In this document: positions 47,339-58,881 of the stretch, one piece after another
How the letters are laid out: every line of letters starts with the position of its first letter
Position numbering within the stretch: position 1 is the stretch's first letter
Assembly (NCBI GenBank): GCA_033964015.1
Contig: CM066918.1
Location: 30,170,595 to 30,234,594, forward strand
DNA length: 64,000 bases
Direction: 5' to 3'
From: Scolanthus callimorphus
Lineage: Eukaryota > Cnidaria > Anthozoa > Actiniaria > Edwardsiidae
Position numbers and translations under genes: made by a program
Notes under the pieces: generated by a model
What the model was told of the DNA's origin: nothing
Seen by the model: the letters and a program-made list of their open reading frames with translations, nothing else
Databases searched by the model: none

Positions 47339-47745
47339 GATGCTTAGCGAGCACAATCATGCTCAAAACAATCCGCAACTAAACTTCTCTCAAATAAGTT
47401 TGGATTTTTAAAATGAAAATTGCTTTATTTTTATTTCAAAAGACAAAAGTTGAAGAGGAGATGAAAAACTCACACAAAGTCATTGAAAATCTAGGGAAAC
47501 TAGCGAAAATAATAAAAATACATAATAAATACATAAGCCGTCGTTTTTCCCAGGAGCCATTGCGCGAGTGCAATATTTATCAACGCATGCGCTCTGCAGT
47601 ACAACCGCCGCGTCAGTTTCGAGTGTAAACGAACAAGGTTTTCGAACAAGAACTGTAGTATCCAACTAAACTAACTCAGAATAGCGGTTTTATCTCAGGA
47701 GTTCAGAGCTATTACCTTGGTACGGACGTGGAGTAGTGTATCAAA
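47339..47745. promoter_or_regulatory. Bidirectional promoter between the LRR gene and centrin-3
   Basis: Only 407 bp separate the two start codons, so both 5' UTRs and the shared core promoter must lie here. The centre (about 47520-47630) has several CG dinucleotides, GCGCATGCG-like sequence and no TATA box. Head-to-head pairing with a centrosomal gene suggests co-expression of the two genes (inference). Confidence 0.6.
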
Positions 47746-50700
47746 ATGAGTATTCAGTTCAAAACTCCGGACTACGGTAAAAACCGCGGCTCAAAACCCA
47801 AAAGGCGGGAACTCGGCGAGGAGCAAAAGCAGGAAATCAAAGAAGCATTCAACTTGTTTGATACGGACAAAGATCAGGCGATAGACTATCATGAGTTGAA
47901 GGTAATTTCCAGTGAATCTTTTCCTCTTGTATTGCCTGTTGTGTGCAGCAGTTATTGCCAAATTCAGTTGCGTGTGTAGGGATATACGATGGAATTATGT
48001 CTCAAAAGCGAACATTAGAAAAGGAACACAAGCGTCGGATCAACTATTCTCGAATGGGCTTAATATCAGAAAGGGTTTATTGTAATTACTCCCAATGGGC
48101 CGATCAAGTGTTCCATCAATTGACTATTGCATTTTCGAGAGTGCGATCCGTTAGGAACTGAAAACAGAGATGATTTTGCAGTTATGTTTAGCTTTTGCTA
48201 TGAAACCAGATAAGAGTACTGGCACGCACTTCTAATTAGTTTACTACTAAATCCCAAGCTTTGTCATTTCCTTGACATTGTCCAAAGAATCGAGACACAC
48301 TGCGCTTACGAAAAGTACACAGTTGTAATGCCCGTTATTACATTTCCTTAAACCACATCGAAGCTTATGAGGAATACCACGATACATTTGTTCAATTTAT
48401 GTAAAACTAAGAGCTTTGGCATTGTTGTCATTAGGAGTTCGAGCATTTCCAAGCGTGCTTTCTTTGTGTGAATAAGATCTATGTTTACACACATTGACAA
48501 AGCAACAGTGCTTATGTTTGAATTTTAAATTGCTTTTCTATCTTAGGCAAGGTTCCAAGTTTGTCAGACTTCCTTTGAAAGTTCTGTCAGACGTTGAATG
48601 CAAAAATTATTGGTAGAGTGTTACCCATGTTAATTGTAACACCCCACCCCCAAAAGTAATTAATTTTGCCCTCCCCAGTTATTTCCTTTTAAAATCAGTT
48701 TGTACCTATTATACCTCATATTACTAATCCATTGCCCCTGGATTGTTTATAAATCCTTGTTTCACATGAATGTTTAATTTCTTCTGCTCATGTTGCAAAT
48801 CTAGGGTAAAAGAAAAATATAAGCAAGGCAATAAGCTATGTATTTATTAGATTTTCTGCTAATAATAATATGAAAGTTGTTATGACAAGAAATTAGTAGC
48901 TTTACTTTTTCAATTAATCCATGGTAGGATTTTACCTGACATTTATCAGGCAGTTTTAATTACACATTGAAAAATATCTTAAATATGTTTCAAAATTATC
49001 AGAAATAAAAAAGGGTAAGGTCAAGTTGATGAAAATAATAAGGTACCCTTTACTGGTCTAGTGAATAGTCAGTAAATGGACAGTAAGTGCTCAGCTACCA
49101 TCTTAATTATTTATTACTGATTATGATGTGAATAAGATAATCAGAAAATGCTCACTAAGAGCAAGCTACAATCATCTGTATCGTTTTACTGAGTTCAGAT
49201 CTTCTAATTCTGTAATGAATAGTTTGACTTGAAATTTCGGGGGTTAGTTTTCAAGAACACTAAAGGTTCCATTGATTACATTGTGAAATCTTAATGGTTT
49301 TCTGATGTCTGTTGATCTTCTCTTGTCAGGTTGCAATGAGAGCACTAGGTTTGATGTGAAAAAGGCAGATGTGCTAAAGATCATGAAAGACTATGACAGA
49401 GAATCCACAGGAAAAATTTCTTTTGATGATTTTAATGAAGTCAGTAAGTATGATAATTATGACCTGTCTTTTGAATAACAATATAAAAGAGAACATGGAT
49501 AGCTGTATCTTTGCACTATGCAGACAGATGCCTAATGATGGCTACCGGTACATCCATAATACAAGGTTGGGAGACTATGTAAATGGTGATTCCAGCTATG
49601 CAGACACTCTCTTTTCGCCTTTGGATTAATAATAACCTTTATTACAATAATTACAATAATTACAATAGTTAAAAATTATTACATTGAATGTAATTGTAAT
49701 GTACTAGTAACACAACTACTGACATAGGGCCATTCCTTTTTTTAACTGAGTTTTTCAGAGGGGGTATAACAAAATGGCCTTTTCCGAGAGGGGGTCAAGC
49801 CAAAAAAGAGGCTCTTCAGTAGGTTTTTTTCCGAGGGGGTGCAATAAAAAAGCCTCTTCTGTGGGTTTTTCCAAGGGGGTGCAGGTGTAATCTCAAAAAC
49901 TTCTTTTGTCTGAGGGGGATACTAAAGACAATGACCTCTTTTGGGGGGGAAGGGGGGTGCAGCTTAAAAATGGAGTGGCCCGCAGCACAAACATTCATTA
50001 TAGCTGGAATTGTCCATTGCTGAAATGTTATAGTCTTCAAATTTTTATATTATTAGAAAAGGAGCTCTGCTCCAAGTGTAGTACCAATAAACTACCAGTA
50101 TTGAGAGATGAACTTATTATATCTGTGGTAGCTCTAGAAGTTTTAATATTAGTGTTTACTGTATTTGTTCTAATAGCTTCATGTATTATAGTAAAATACG
50201 TTGTCCTATAGTATGTCTACCATGCTAATATCACAGAGGCCACTTCCACAAGGACTTGGCAATCTAGGACAGAAACTTTTGGAATATCAAAGCCAGCTCA
50301 GACTAAAGAGAGCTTTTTATTTCTTCCCTTCTACTTTAGTGACAGACTGGATGCTAGATCGTGATCCTCAAGAGGAGGTCTTCAAGGCCTTCAGGTTATT
50401 TGATGATGATGATAGCGGCAAAATCAGCTTAAGAAATCTAAGACGGGTTGCGAGAGAACTGGGTGAGAACATGACAGATGAAGAACTACGAGCAATGATT
50501 GATGAGTTTGACAAGGATGGCGATGGTGAAAGTGAGTATTCATATTTTGCATTTTACTCTCTATGCCATATACTAAAAATTAGTAATTTGATTTCTGTGG
50601 TAACATTTATACTATACATTATTTTGGTTTCAAGAAGAATGCGCTCGCATACAGGCAATATACCATTTCTGGTCCCAGAATGGTTCACCCATGTTTCATG

Positions 50701-50795
50701 TTCCACTCAATCTGTTTTCTTATTTTCTAAAATTATTGTTTTTATTTTCAGTTAATGAAGAGGAGTTTCTTGCAATAATGACAGGAGACACTTAG
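47746..50795 (+). CDS. CETN3: Centrin-3, with an apparent one-base frameshift in exon 2
   Basis: Exons: 47746-47901, 49330-49443, 50340-50531, 50752-50795. Centrin-3 is a four-EF-hand calcium-binding protein of centrioles and basal bodies. EF-hand 1 has the loop [12 protein letters not shown]. Exon 3 carries [12 protein letters not shown], and the exon 3/4 junction gives [28 protein letters not shown] and [19 protein letters not shown] are diagnostic of centrin-3 rather than centrin-1/2. Exon 2 opens VAMRALG, but the following GGTTTGATGTG lacks one T for the expected [18 protein letters not shown]. As written the frame hits TGA at about 49357. The exon is 114 bp, whereas phases on both sides require 115, so one base is missing. 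With that base the protein would be 168 residues (human 167). Most likely a sequencing or assembly error in a T run, otherwise a null allele. The junction gives FNEVMTDW where most relatives have Val-Val. Confidence 0.92.
49740..49965. repeat. Degenerate tandem repeat of about 45 bp
   Basis: About five copies of a unit containing a CCGAGGGGGTGCAATAAAAA block, then GCCTCTTCTGTGGGTTTT, with growing divergence to the right. Intron 2 of centrin-3. Confidence 0.65.
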
Positions 50796-53285
50796 AGCTA
50801 TGCACTTAAAACTTCAACACAACTGTACAGTAAACAAACAAAGAGAACATGTATCTTGGATTTTATCCCAGCAGCATAACAGCTGCCAAGTATACATAAT
50901 TGGTAATTATACAGAGTAAGGCAAGTGCATTTGAAGTTACAAGCAAACGGAATGAATTATGCAGCTGGCAAAGCATCAGAATACAGACTATACAGACTTC
51001 AAATGCACTATTTCTTTCTAACATTCCATACTCATTTTCTATGCAGATAAATATTTATAAATCGAAAAGATATTTTTATGCTTTTTGTATAGAGTGTTTA
51101 CCTGAGTTATACGTTTCTTATGAGCTGTTTTCAGTTGACTGTCTTGAGTAAACTCACTGAGTTTATTTGAATTCTCAAATTTTGAAAACTGCTCTAAGAG
51201 TGACATACAATACGGTAGCCATAAATATATAGTGTAAAAGAACCAGTTTTATTATCAGAGTGCCAAGCCTGTATTTTGGTTTGCATGCAATGTCCTTTGC
51301 TCCCTTTGTTCTGTCCTCCAGCATGGCTGCTGCGCTTCTGTGATTTATTCCCAAAGGAATGATTGCAAATCAAGAATACAGTTGATCTCTAGAGGGTAGT
51401 TTCCATGCATGACCGAACTCAGTGCAAGAAGAAAATAGGATGAAAATTGGTCTGCTATGTATTTAATGTATTTTTATTTTTGAGGGGTAGCATGCCTGTA
51501 TCACATATGCATATGCACACTTTAGTAGTCAGATCTCCCGAGTTTTCAAACAGTGACTGAGTGCCCCCAAGTTTAGATTGTACATTTTATTCTGTCATGT
51601 TCCATTAATGATTTATAGTGTCCAGTAAAATTCAAAAAGTGTTCAGTACGGAAATTTTTTGAACTGCAGAGACCAGTGTAGGACATAAAAAGTATTTTTT
51701 CTTATTATTAAATTGCATTGCAAATTTTGCAGAAAGAACCAATGTTGTAACAAAGTGGATACTAGAAAATGTATCCCCGGAAATTCAATGGCAATGACAT
51801 CTTTGTGTTTCCTGGTAAAATGGGTTAGCAGGGGGATAGTTTACAGCCTTTAATTTTCCAAGCTCATTCTATAGTGTTATCACTCAAGTGAGTATAAGAC
51901 ATTCCGTGCTCTGATTGGTCGAGGTTTTCATTTTATTTTGCTGTATAGCAGCACTGAATGTACTTGGAGTAGTATAGGCACGCAATTTTTATGATCACGA
52001 AATAATCAAACCAAAGCATTTTTTTTATCTAAAAATCTTATGGATCACTTGAGTAAGTGTAAGTATGTTTAATATTGTATATCATATACATGTAAAGAAT
52101 ACAGAATAAAATTGAACTGTTACACTGTAAAAGGTGTGTACTCTTTATGAGAACCTCGTTGAGATTTGGAAAAAACTGACTGAAATTCGCCCCATGTAAA
52201 GCCGGGGAAATACGAGGCACAAAATCATTGAACTTGTTGCGTCCCAAGTTTAATATTTGTTGCTCGTTTTTCATCACAACTTGTCGAGCAACATATTGCT
52301 TTGATGATCACACATGCGAGCACAAGGCGGATTTTATGCCAGCACCTCATTTCTATTGACTAAAATTAACTTGAATTGTCGGCAAAAAGTTGCGCGACAA
52401 GTTGTGTGTTTGATGAAAAACGAGCAACAAAGCCATGCAGAATTTGTGTCTCAAAGTAGACCCGCACTTTGCGCAACAAGTTTTTACAACTGGAACCAAA
52501 TGTTCTTTGTTGCGTGCAGGTTGCGGCGCGAGATGAAAAACTAGCAACGTCGATGCAAAATTTGCCACGAAACAATTTTGGGCGACAGTTTGAGGGATTT
52601 TGTGCCTCGTATTTCCCCTTTTTTGAGCTTTGGAATGTTCGTGGAGGCAGAATCCGAAGAGGGCGACATCTTTTTTTACACTCTTTTCCTTCACTTTATT
52701 ACCTTCTTGGGACTACTATTATCCGTAAAACAAATTATGAGAAACAGCAACAAAACAAACAAAATATATATATATAGATATATATATTACTAAAGAGAGA
52801 AAGAACTATAAATATATAAATGTTGTAATGTACTGTAGAATATGGTGAATTGTGGAGCCAGAACAAATGTTGTAATGTATATATTATGTAAGTCACCTGC
52901 CTCGATTAGCCGTAGTGCTACTTGCGGGTGACTTTCAATATAAATTTATTTTATTATTGAATAAAAATGGTAACTACTGGGACGTACGAGAAAGTACCAA
53001 CATTGCACAAATCAAGAATTTGGTCAAACCTGTGGCAAAAATGTGCAGAGCAGCTGAAAACGGCCGAAAAGACTTGAATTCTATCAATTATAAACCATTT
53101 CTGCCAATACTAAACCACTACACAAACTATCTATAAGGGAATGAATAACGTTTTGAAGTTTGAGAGCGCAGCAATCACAAGAATCAAGAAAAATGTATCC
53201 CACATGGATGCCACTGCCAGTAATCAGACCTATATATAGGTTCGTGTTACAGGTATGGATAGGATGAAGGTTGGTTATTCACTAC
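50796..53285. other. Centrin-3 3' flank and intergenic sequence
   Basis: AT-rich sequence. The 3' UTR of centrin-3 lies at its start; no consensus AATAAA occurs in the first few hundred bases. A foldback element is at 52204-52618. No coding sequence recognised. Confidence 0.55.
52204..52618. mobile_element. Foldback element F with 23-bp perfect inverted ends
   Basis: Positions 52204-52226 (GGGGAAATACGAGGCACAAA then ATC) and 52596-52618 are exact inverted complements. A second inverted pair inside is TTGTTGCTCGTTTTTCATCA (about 52258-52277) against TGATGAAAAACGAGCAACAA (about 52411-52430). Length 415 bp, no coding capacity. Confidence 0.88.
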
Positions 53286-53482
53286 TCATACAAGGGGCGT
53301 CCTTAAAATGGTCTGGTGGCCGGGCGTTCCCTCACCCTCGGTCCCTGAGTCGCTACCGAGCAATTAACCGAATTCCTTTCAGGATAGCGGCTGTCAGGGC
53401 AGAAATCTCTGGCGTGGACGTAAGAACCGTACGGTCGCCATACGATGCTTCAGCTCTCGGGGAGATGTCTGGATGTATGGTC
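53286..53482 (+). repeat. Dispersed repeat family D, second copy
   Basis: Reverse-complement relative of 6530-6745, from GGCGTCCTTAAAATGGTCTG to GATGTCTGGATGTATGGTCC. It directly abuts the inverted-repeat element starting at 53492. Confidence 0.7.
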
Positions 53483-53491
53483 CTGTTTATT

Positions 53492-56094
53492 ATTCTCACT
53501 TGGGACCAACAGTGCCTATATAGGATATCAACTCATTAGCATAATTGTCAGTTGCCTTTAGTCCTCGTGCTGAGAAGACCTCCTCTGCTCTGGCCTCGCC
53601 GTTCAACTGACTCAACTCTCCTTCCTTCGTCAAGAATTAAAGTCTACATCATTCTTCTCGTTGCCTCCTATCCTATCCTATCGCTTTCCTCCCCTTTGCA
53701 GGGTTCAAGATTTTCGTTATTCAGCAGTTTGATTTTGTGTGTTTTTATCGCCTTTGAATTTCTTTTCGCGCTGTTCAGTTATGCTAAATTTGTGCTTTGT
53801 ATTCTCTTACAGGTCTACAGCTCCGCCTGGAACCTTTGGAACCATAAGTTCTTTTGCTCCTGGAATTATTGTCGTCTATTCAGTTTGGCCAAGCTGAACT
53901 GTGTTCATTCTTGCGGATGTTTTCTCGCCCTGTAGGAACATTTAGTGTTTTACTTGCGTCTGGTTTGGCCTTTGAATTTCACGGTGAAGGCGGTGAATCT
54001 AACGATTGTGTTTCGCATGTTAACAGTCATATGTTGACCAGATACGTTCGGCATAGGCGTTAGACCTGGGCAAATTGTTGCCGCTACGTTTGGTATATAA
54101 TAGGCGTTGGACCTGGGATACCTACAGTTTGGCAGGCGAATTAGTTCAGCCACCAGCGAATTTGTTCTGCTCTTAAATTATTTCTCTTACATAAAAGTTT
54201 GGCAGGCGAATTAGTTCAGCCACCAGCGAATTTGTTCTGCTCTAAAATTATTTCTCTTACATGAAAGTTTGGCAGGCGAATTAGTTCAGCCACCAGCGAA
54301 TTTGTTCTGCTCTAAAATTATTTCTCTTACATAAAAGTTTGGCGGGCGAATTAGTTCAGCCACCAGCGAATTTGTTCTGCTCTAAAATTATTTCTCTTAC
54401 ATGAAAGTTTGGCAGGCGAATTAGTTCAGCCACCAGCGAATTTGTTCTGCTCTAAAATTATTTCTCTTAATGGAAGTTTGGCAGGCGAATTAGTTCAGCC
54501 ATCAGCGAATTTGTTCTGCTCTAAAATTATTTCTCTTACATGAAAGTTTGGCAGGCGAATTAGTTCAGCCACCAGCGAATTTGTTCTGCTCTAAAATTAT
54601 TTCTCTTACATGAAAGTTTGGCAGGCGAATTAGTTCAGCCACCAGCGAATTTGCTCTGCTCTAAAATTATTTCTCTTACATGAAAGTTTGGCAGGCGAAT
54701 TAGTTCAGCCACCAGCGAATTTGTTCTGCTCTAAAATTATTTCTCTTACATGAAAGTTTGGCAGGCGAATTAGTTCAGCCACCAGCGAATTTGCTCTGCT
54801 CTAAAATTATTTCTCTTACATGAAAGTTTGGCAGGCGAATTAGTTCAGCCACCAGCGAATTTGTTCCGCTCTAATTATCTGGAAAAGGCAAAATAAAAGT
54901 ATTTAGTCAATACCGAAAGTAATTCTTGCATTCTGATTATATACAAAGAAAGGTGAATGTGTTATGAGTTCGGCCAAGCGAATTTTGTTATTGTTCCTTA
55001 TTCTCATCATGCTTATTCAATTTTGCAAAAGCTCAGAGATTTTATCATCTTCCTCAATTTTTGTCTTGACTATTCATCACTTAATTTGAGGGTGTCAACG
55101 CGTTTAAATACGATTTTAATGAGCTATTTCAATCGTTGTTATAGTGATATAACAGAAGATGGATATTTAATAGCTCGGTGTTCTCTTTTGCAAGGAATTG
55201 TTTTGTTCCATTCTCTCGCTCTCCGGGGTAGCCGAGGCTACCTTTTTTGTTTAGTTTTCTTTTGTTTTCGCCACACCTTATTCAGGTTGCTTGACTCAGG
55301 TTTCTCAATAGGTTGCCTCGGCTTCCCCGGAGGAGTTATCTAATACTCTTCATTGCTCTGTCCTCGGACGGGGTATTCCGGGGTTGCGGACGGCTGGCTG
55401 TTGAAATCCTGGTTTGGTTTCTCGCGTGTACATTCAAGTCTTTTCTGAAATTGTTTACTTGTTACCTTTGCTAACTTGATCCTCTGCTATTGATTAGAAA
55501 ACAATTTTCATCGTTTCTGACCTTAATGTACCTGTATTGGTGTACTTCTCGTTCTTGTTGTTATTGTTCAAAATTTCCTTTGTTGAATTTTTTGTCTCTT
55601 TTCTGCATGCTCGAGGGTCCGGCGGAATCCGCGAGAGTTCTTAGCGTCTCGTCCCTCGAGCATGCTTTTTCTGAGTTTTGGGGAGAAGTACACCTTTTGT
55701 GTGGTATAATTATTTCATTGGACTTCCCACTCTCTCCTCATCTCCATGGTTGTAATGGTATTTTGTCAGGGTAAATTATTTATAAAGTTTCGGCAAAGCG
55801 GCGCTTCAAAATCTTTCGGAGTTTGGGCTCTGCCTCCGTGTAAGAATCTGTGTATTGTTCACGAGTTGCGTCACAAAGCCTCCTTTGTTTAGTAGAACGA
55901 ATCATGATGAAATAGTAAATGAACGCAATGGCGTTCTCTGGGAATGGTTCTTACACGGAGGTATACCCGGAGTTTGGGAGTGAGTCGATTTTAGTAAGTG
56001 GAGGACCTGCAGTATTCGTCATACAGGCCGCGGAGCCAGGTCTCCTTACCCATATCTTATATAGAGCACAATGGGACCAAGTGAGAATATATAA
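53492..56094. mobile_element. 2.6-kb non-autonomous inverted-repeat element
   Basis: The left end ATTCTCACTTGGGACCAACA continues GTGCCTATATAGGATAT. The right end, ATATCTTATATAGAGCACAA then TGGGACCAAGTGAGAATA, is its imperfect inverted complement over about 50 bp. Between them is a 70-bp tandem array (54127-54880) and a palindrome near 55800-55990 (CTCCGTGTAAGAA against TTCTTACACGGAG). No transposase-like open frame was found, so it would depend on an outside enzyme. Confidence 0.65.
54127..54880. repeat. 70-bp x about 11 tandem array
   Basis: Unit starts GTTTGGCAGGCGAATTAGTT, then CAGCCACCAGCGAATTTGTT, ending AAAATTATTTCTCTTACATG. The period is exactly 70 bp (54131, 54201, 54271, 54341, 54411), with one shortened copy near 54470. 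It lies inside the 2.6-kb element. Confidence 0.97.
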
Positions 56095-56095
56095 C

Positions 56096-56452
56096 TATTC
56101 TCACTTGGGACCAACAGTGCCTATATAGGATATCAACTCATTAGCATAATTGTCAGTTGCCTTTAGTCCTCGGCGCAAGATGGCGTCCTTGGTAGAGGAC
56201 GCTGTGTTGGCGGGTTTCATTGTGCTTATTTCGAGGCCTGATGGAGCTACTTTTCTTGTTACCCGCCCTCCCTCCCTCTTTGCTCTGTATTGTTTTGATT
56301 TCGGGTTTCATTGTGCTCATTCCGAGGCTTGGTGGAGCTACTTTCCTTACCCTCCCTCCCTCCCTCTTGCTAGATTGTCATCTTTAGCTCCGCCAGGTCT
56401 CCTTACCCATATCTTATATAGAGCACAATGGGACCAAGTGAGAATATATAAC
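56096..56452. mobile_element. Short deletion derivative of the 2.6-kb element
   Basis: It begins with the same left end as 53492 (about 77 bp identical through TGTCAGTTGCCTTTAGTCCT) and closes with the same right end as 56040-56094. Only about 220 bp lies between. It sits directly against the right end of the long element, sharing the junction GAATATATAACTATTCTC. Inside, GGGTTTCATTGTGCTYATT is duplicated. Confidence 0.7.
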
Positions 56453-56492
56453 TATTTTTTTAAGCAGTTGCGTAGAAAAAAATGGGAAGCTC

Positions 56493-56515
56493 AGGTTCGA
56501 TTCCCGGCCATTGTA
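56493..56515 (+). pseudogene. tRNA-Gly 3'-end fragment
   Basis: AGGTTCGATTCCCGGCCATT, then GTA and a run of nine T, matches the T arm and acceptor 3' strand of the two tRNA-Gly genes downstream with one mismatch. The 5' half is absent. It is probably a truncated tRNA copy or recombination relic. Confidence 0.6.
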
Positions 56516-56948
56516 TTTTTTTTTCTTGGACTGCTCTAAAAAAATTATCATCAGTTCAAAGAACATGGAGAACGTCAGTAATCGATTCTCGTGGATTTTC
56601 TTATTAAATATTGCCCCTTGGAAGACCTGCTATGACGTCACCGAACGGGCTTTTATCGCGCTACTGAAGGGAAAAATGTCCCTATTTTTCGCTTTTTTTT
56701 GTCTTCCTTAAGAATTATTTATTATATTATCTACTAGTTAAACTTTATCTATCTATTATCTATTAGTTGCTTAGCCCATATATACTTTTTTCCCATATTA
56801 CCCATGTATCTCAATGTCCTATTTTCGTGTATCTCTTTCATAATTACTGCCTGCCTCGATTAGCAATCTGCTATTTGCGGGCTAGTAATGTTTGTAAATA
56901 ATATATTTAAATTTTAATAAACTGAACTGAACTGAGAATATAAAAGCA

Positions 56949-57019
56949 GCACTGGTGGTTCAGTGGTAGAATCCTCGCCTCCCACGCGGGGGACCCGGGT
57001 TCGATTCCCGGCCAGTGCA
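56949..57019 (+). tRNA. tRNA-Gly (anticodon CCC)
   Basis: 71-nt cloverleaf. Acceptor stem GCACTGG pairs with CCAGTGC, discriminator A. A box TGGTTCAGTGG and B box GGTTCGATTCC are intact. Anticodon stem CTCGC/GCGGG; loop CTCCCAC with CCC at 56981-56983. An oligo-T terminator follows at about 57025. It reads GGG codons. Confidence 0.95.
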
Positions 57020-57147
57020 GCTAGCTTTTCTACCCCGCATTTCTCTTGCCTTTCATTGTTCACCAGCAAGCAAGTTCTAGGGGTTTGATGTACGAATAAT
57101 GTATTGTATATTCAAAAGTGTGGCACGAAAGAAGAGTTCATCAGCGA

Positions 57148-57218
57148 GCACTGGTGGTTCAGTGGTAGAATTCTCGCCTGCCACGCGGGAGGCCCGGGTT
57201 CGATTCCCGGCCAGTGCA
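57148..57218 (+). tRNA. tRNA-Gly (anticodon GCC)
   Basis: 71-nt cloverleaf with the same acceptor, A box and B box as the gene 199 bp upstream. Anticodon GCC at 57180-57182. It differs from that gene at four positions: the anticodon first base, a covarying pair just outside the anticodon stem (C:G there, T:A here), and one variable-loop base. A TTTTCTTTTT terminator follows at once. It reads GGC and GGU. Confidence 0.96.
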
Positions 57219-57435
57219 TTTTCTTTTTGCTCGTTTTTAAAATTCTTTCTAGGGAAAGAATCCCGCGATCCTTCTAAATCTGTTGCTCATAATATCTTCG
57301 AATTATATTTTGTGATCGAAACTCTAGCTCTTGGCAAGTCCGTACCCCGCCATTCACTTTTGAAATTATAGTGCGGGACACGCTGACGTATTACAAATCC
57401 TGACAGCGTGCATATCGGAAGACGAACCGTCTTAG

Positions 57436-57834
57436 ACCCCGCGCCCACACTACTCCGTTTTCAAACGAAAACGGACACCTTTTGCTCCGGATACGGCTAT
57501 CGTCCACACTACAACGCCGAAAACGATCACCGAAAAGAGAGAGTGGAGCGATTTGAAAACGGAGCTGTGTGGACGAGTGAAAACAATGCTATCTGAAAAC
57601 GATGACGTCACCACAGCAAACCCGACCAATTGCGCGGGCCGACAGATCGAAATGCGCATGCGTTGTGCTTGTTTGAGCATGCCCACTGAACATAAGAGCG
57701 TTTTCGTACGGATACGCGTTGTAGTGTGGACGGGCGAAAACGATACGAAAACGATAAGTGTGGACGCAAATCTTTTTGAAAACGGAGCAAAAAGTATCCG
57801 TTTTTGTTTGAAAACGGTGTAGTGTGGACGGGGT
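57436..57834. mobile_element. MITE family C, second copy
   Basis: 399-bp relative of 37872-38301, with left end ACCCCGCGCCCACACTACTC and right end AGTGTGGACGGGGT. It is flanked on both sides by CTTAG (57431-57435 and 57835-57839), a likely 5-bp target duplication. Confidence 0.82.
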
Positions 57835-58881
57835 CTTAGGCCTGCAAAACGCCCGGTGATACATTCTCTTCCTTCGTTTGTATCTATCTAAGACTCAGAT
57901 AAGACCGAAAATGATTTGTCCTTTGGGTGTGTTTTTAACTAAGCTATTAGGTGCATCCCCATATCCTAGAAAATATATATCTCTACGCGGCCGAAGGATA
58001 GTCGCGTCTTATTAGTAACCTTATGCCAGACTCCACTTATAATCATGAACCGTGAACAATAATGAAGTTTCTAATCTGTATAAGGAACAGCCCATGATTT
58101 GACCGCAGTTTAAACTAGGCCTTAGCGATGTTGCCCACAAATTTGCTCTAAAAAAATGTCGCTGCATTACAGCTGCCGCGCGCGCGAATCGCGCGGTTGA
58201 TAGACACTAATGGCGATACGGATCCCGAAAGCTGAAACCCACACATTAGTAAAAGGTGTGAGAGTAGTTAGTGTGAGAGTAGATGCAAAAGGAGCAGGTA
58301 AAATGCGCAGAAACATAAACGTTTTTAAGACGTCTAATTGCGTAGAAAGACAATTATACCGCAGTAAAATAAACATCCAGTGGTGTACCAGAGCATGCGC
58401 AGCACTGCCAGTGCAGCGAGGACTGGGTGCAACTCCCAGCTGGGTGATTCTGTGGTTGTTGTGATTCTGTGGTTGCAGAAGTAAGATGCAGCGATACCTA
58501 AAGGGAGATCAGCAAGAGGAGAAAGAGAAGATATCAAAAATGAGAGATACCAGTTTGCGTTTCATATGCTTGTTTCATAAGGCCTCGTAAACATTTTAAA
58601 ATAATAAATACATTTTGAAGCTTTATACTCTCAAAAGGCTTTTGCCCTGGAATTACAGGAACGCTGCTTAACGTGCAAGAGGGCGCGCAGACAAATTAAG
58701 GCAATTAGGTTGAGGTCCAATGAACAGACAATAGAATGTAAATTATTTTGTGACGCAAATATTAATCGTTTTACTCGTTACACGTAGAGCGCTTTGGTAA
58801 AGCGAATCCCTAATGGCTTAGTGACAGAATAAACTGGTGCAGGTCTCTGTAAGTTCGAGTCTAGGGAGAAATATCTTCACC

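Noticed and set aside
54957..55774. 128- and 94-codon frames inside the 2.6-kb element as transposase remnants
   Set aside because: Composition is Leu/Phe/Ser-rich as expected from T-rich DNA; no catalytic motif or domain is recognisable.
58382..58445. GGACTGGGTGCAACTCCCAG read as a tRNA gene
   Set aside because: It has a B-box-like half and a hairpin but no cloverleaf, A box or acceptor pairing; treated as a dispersed repeat.
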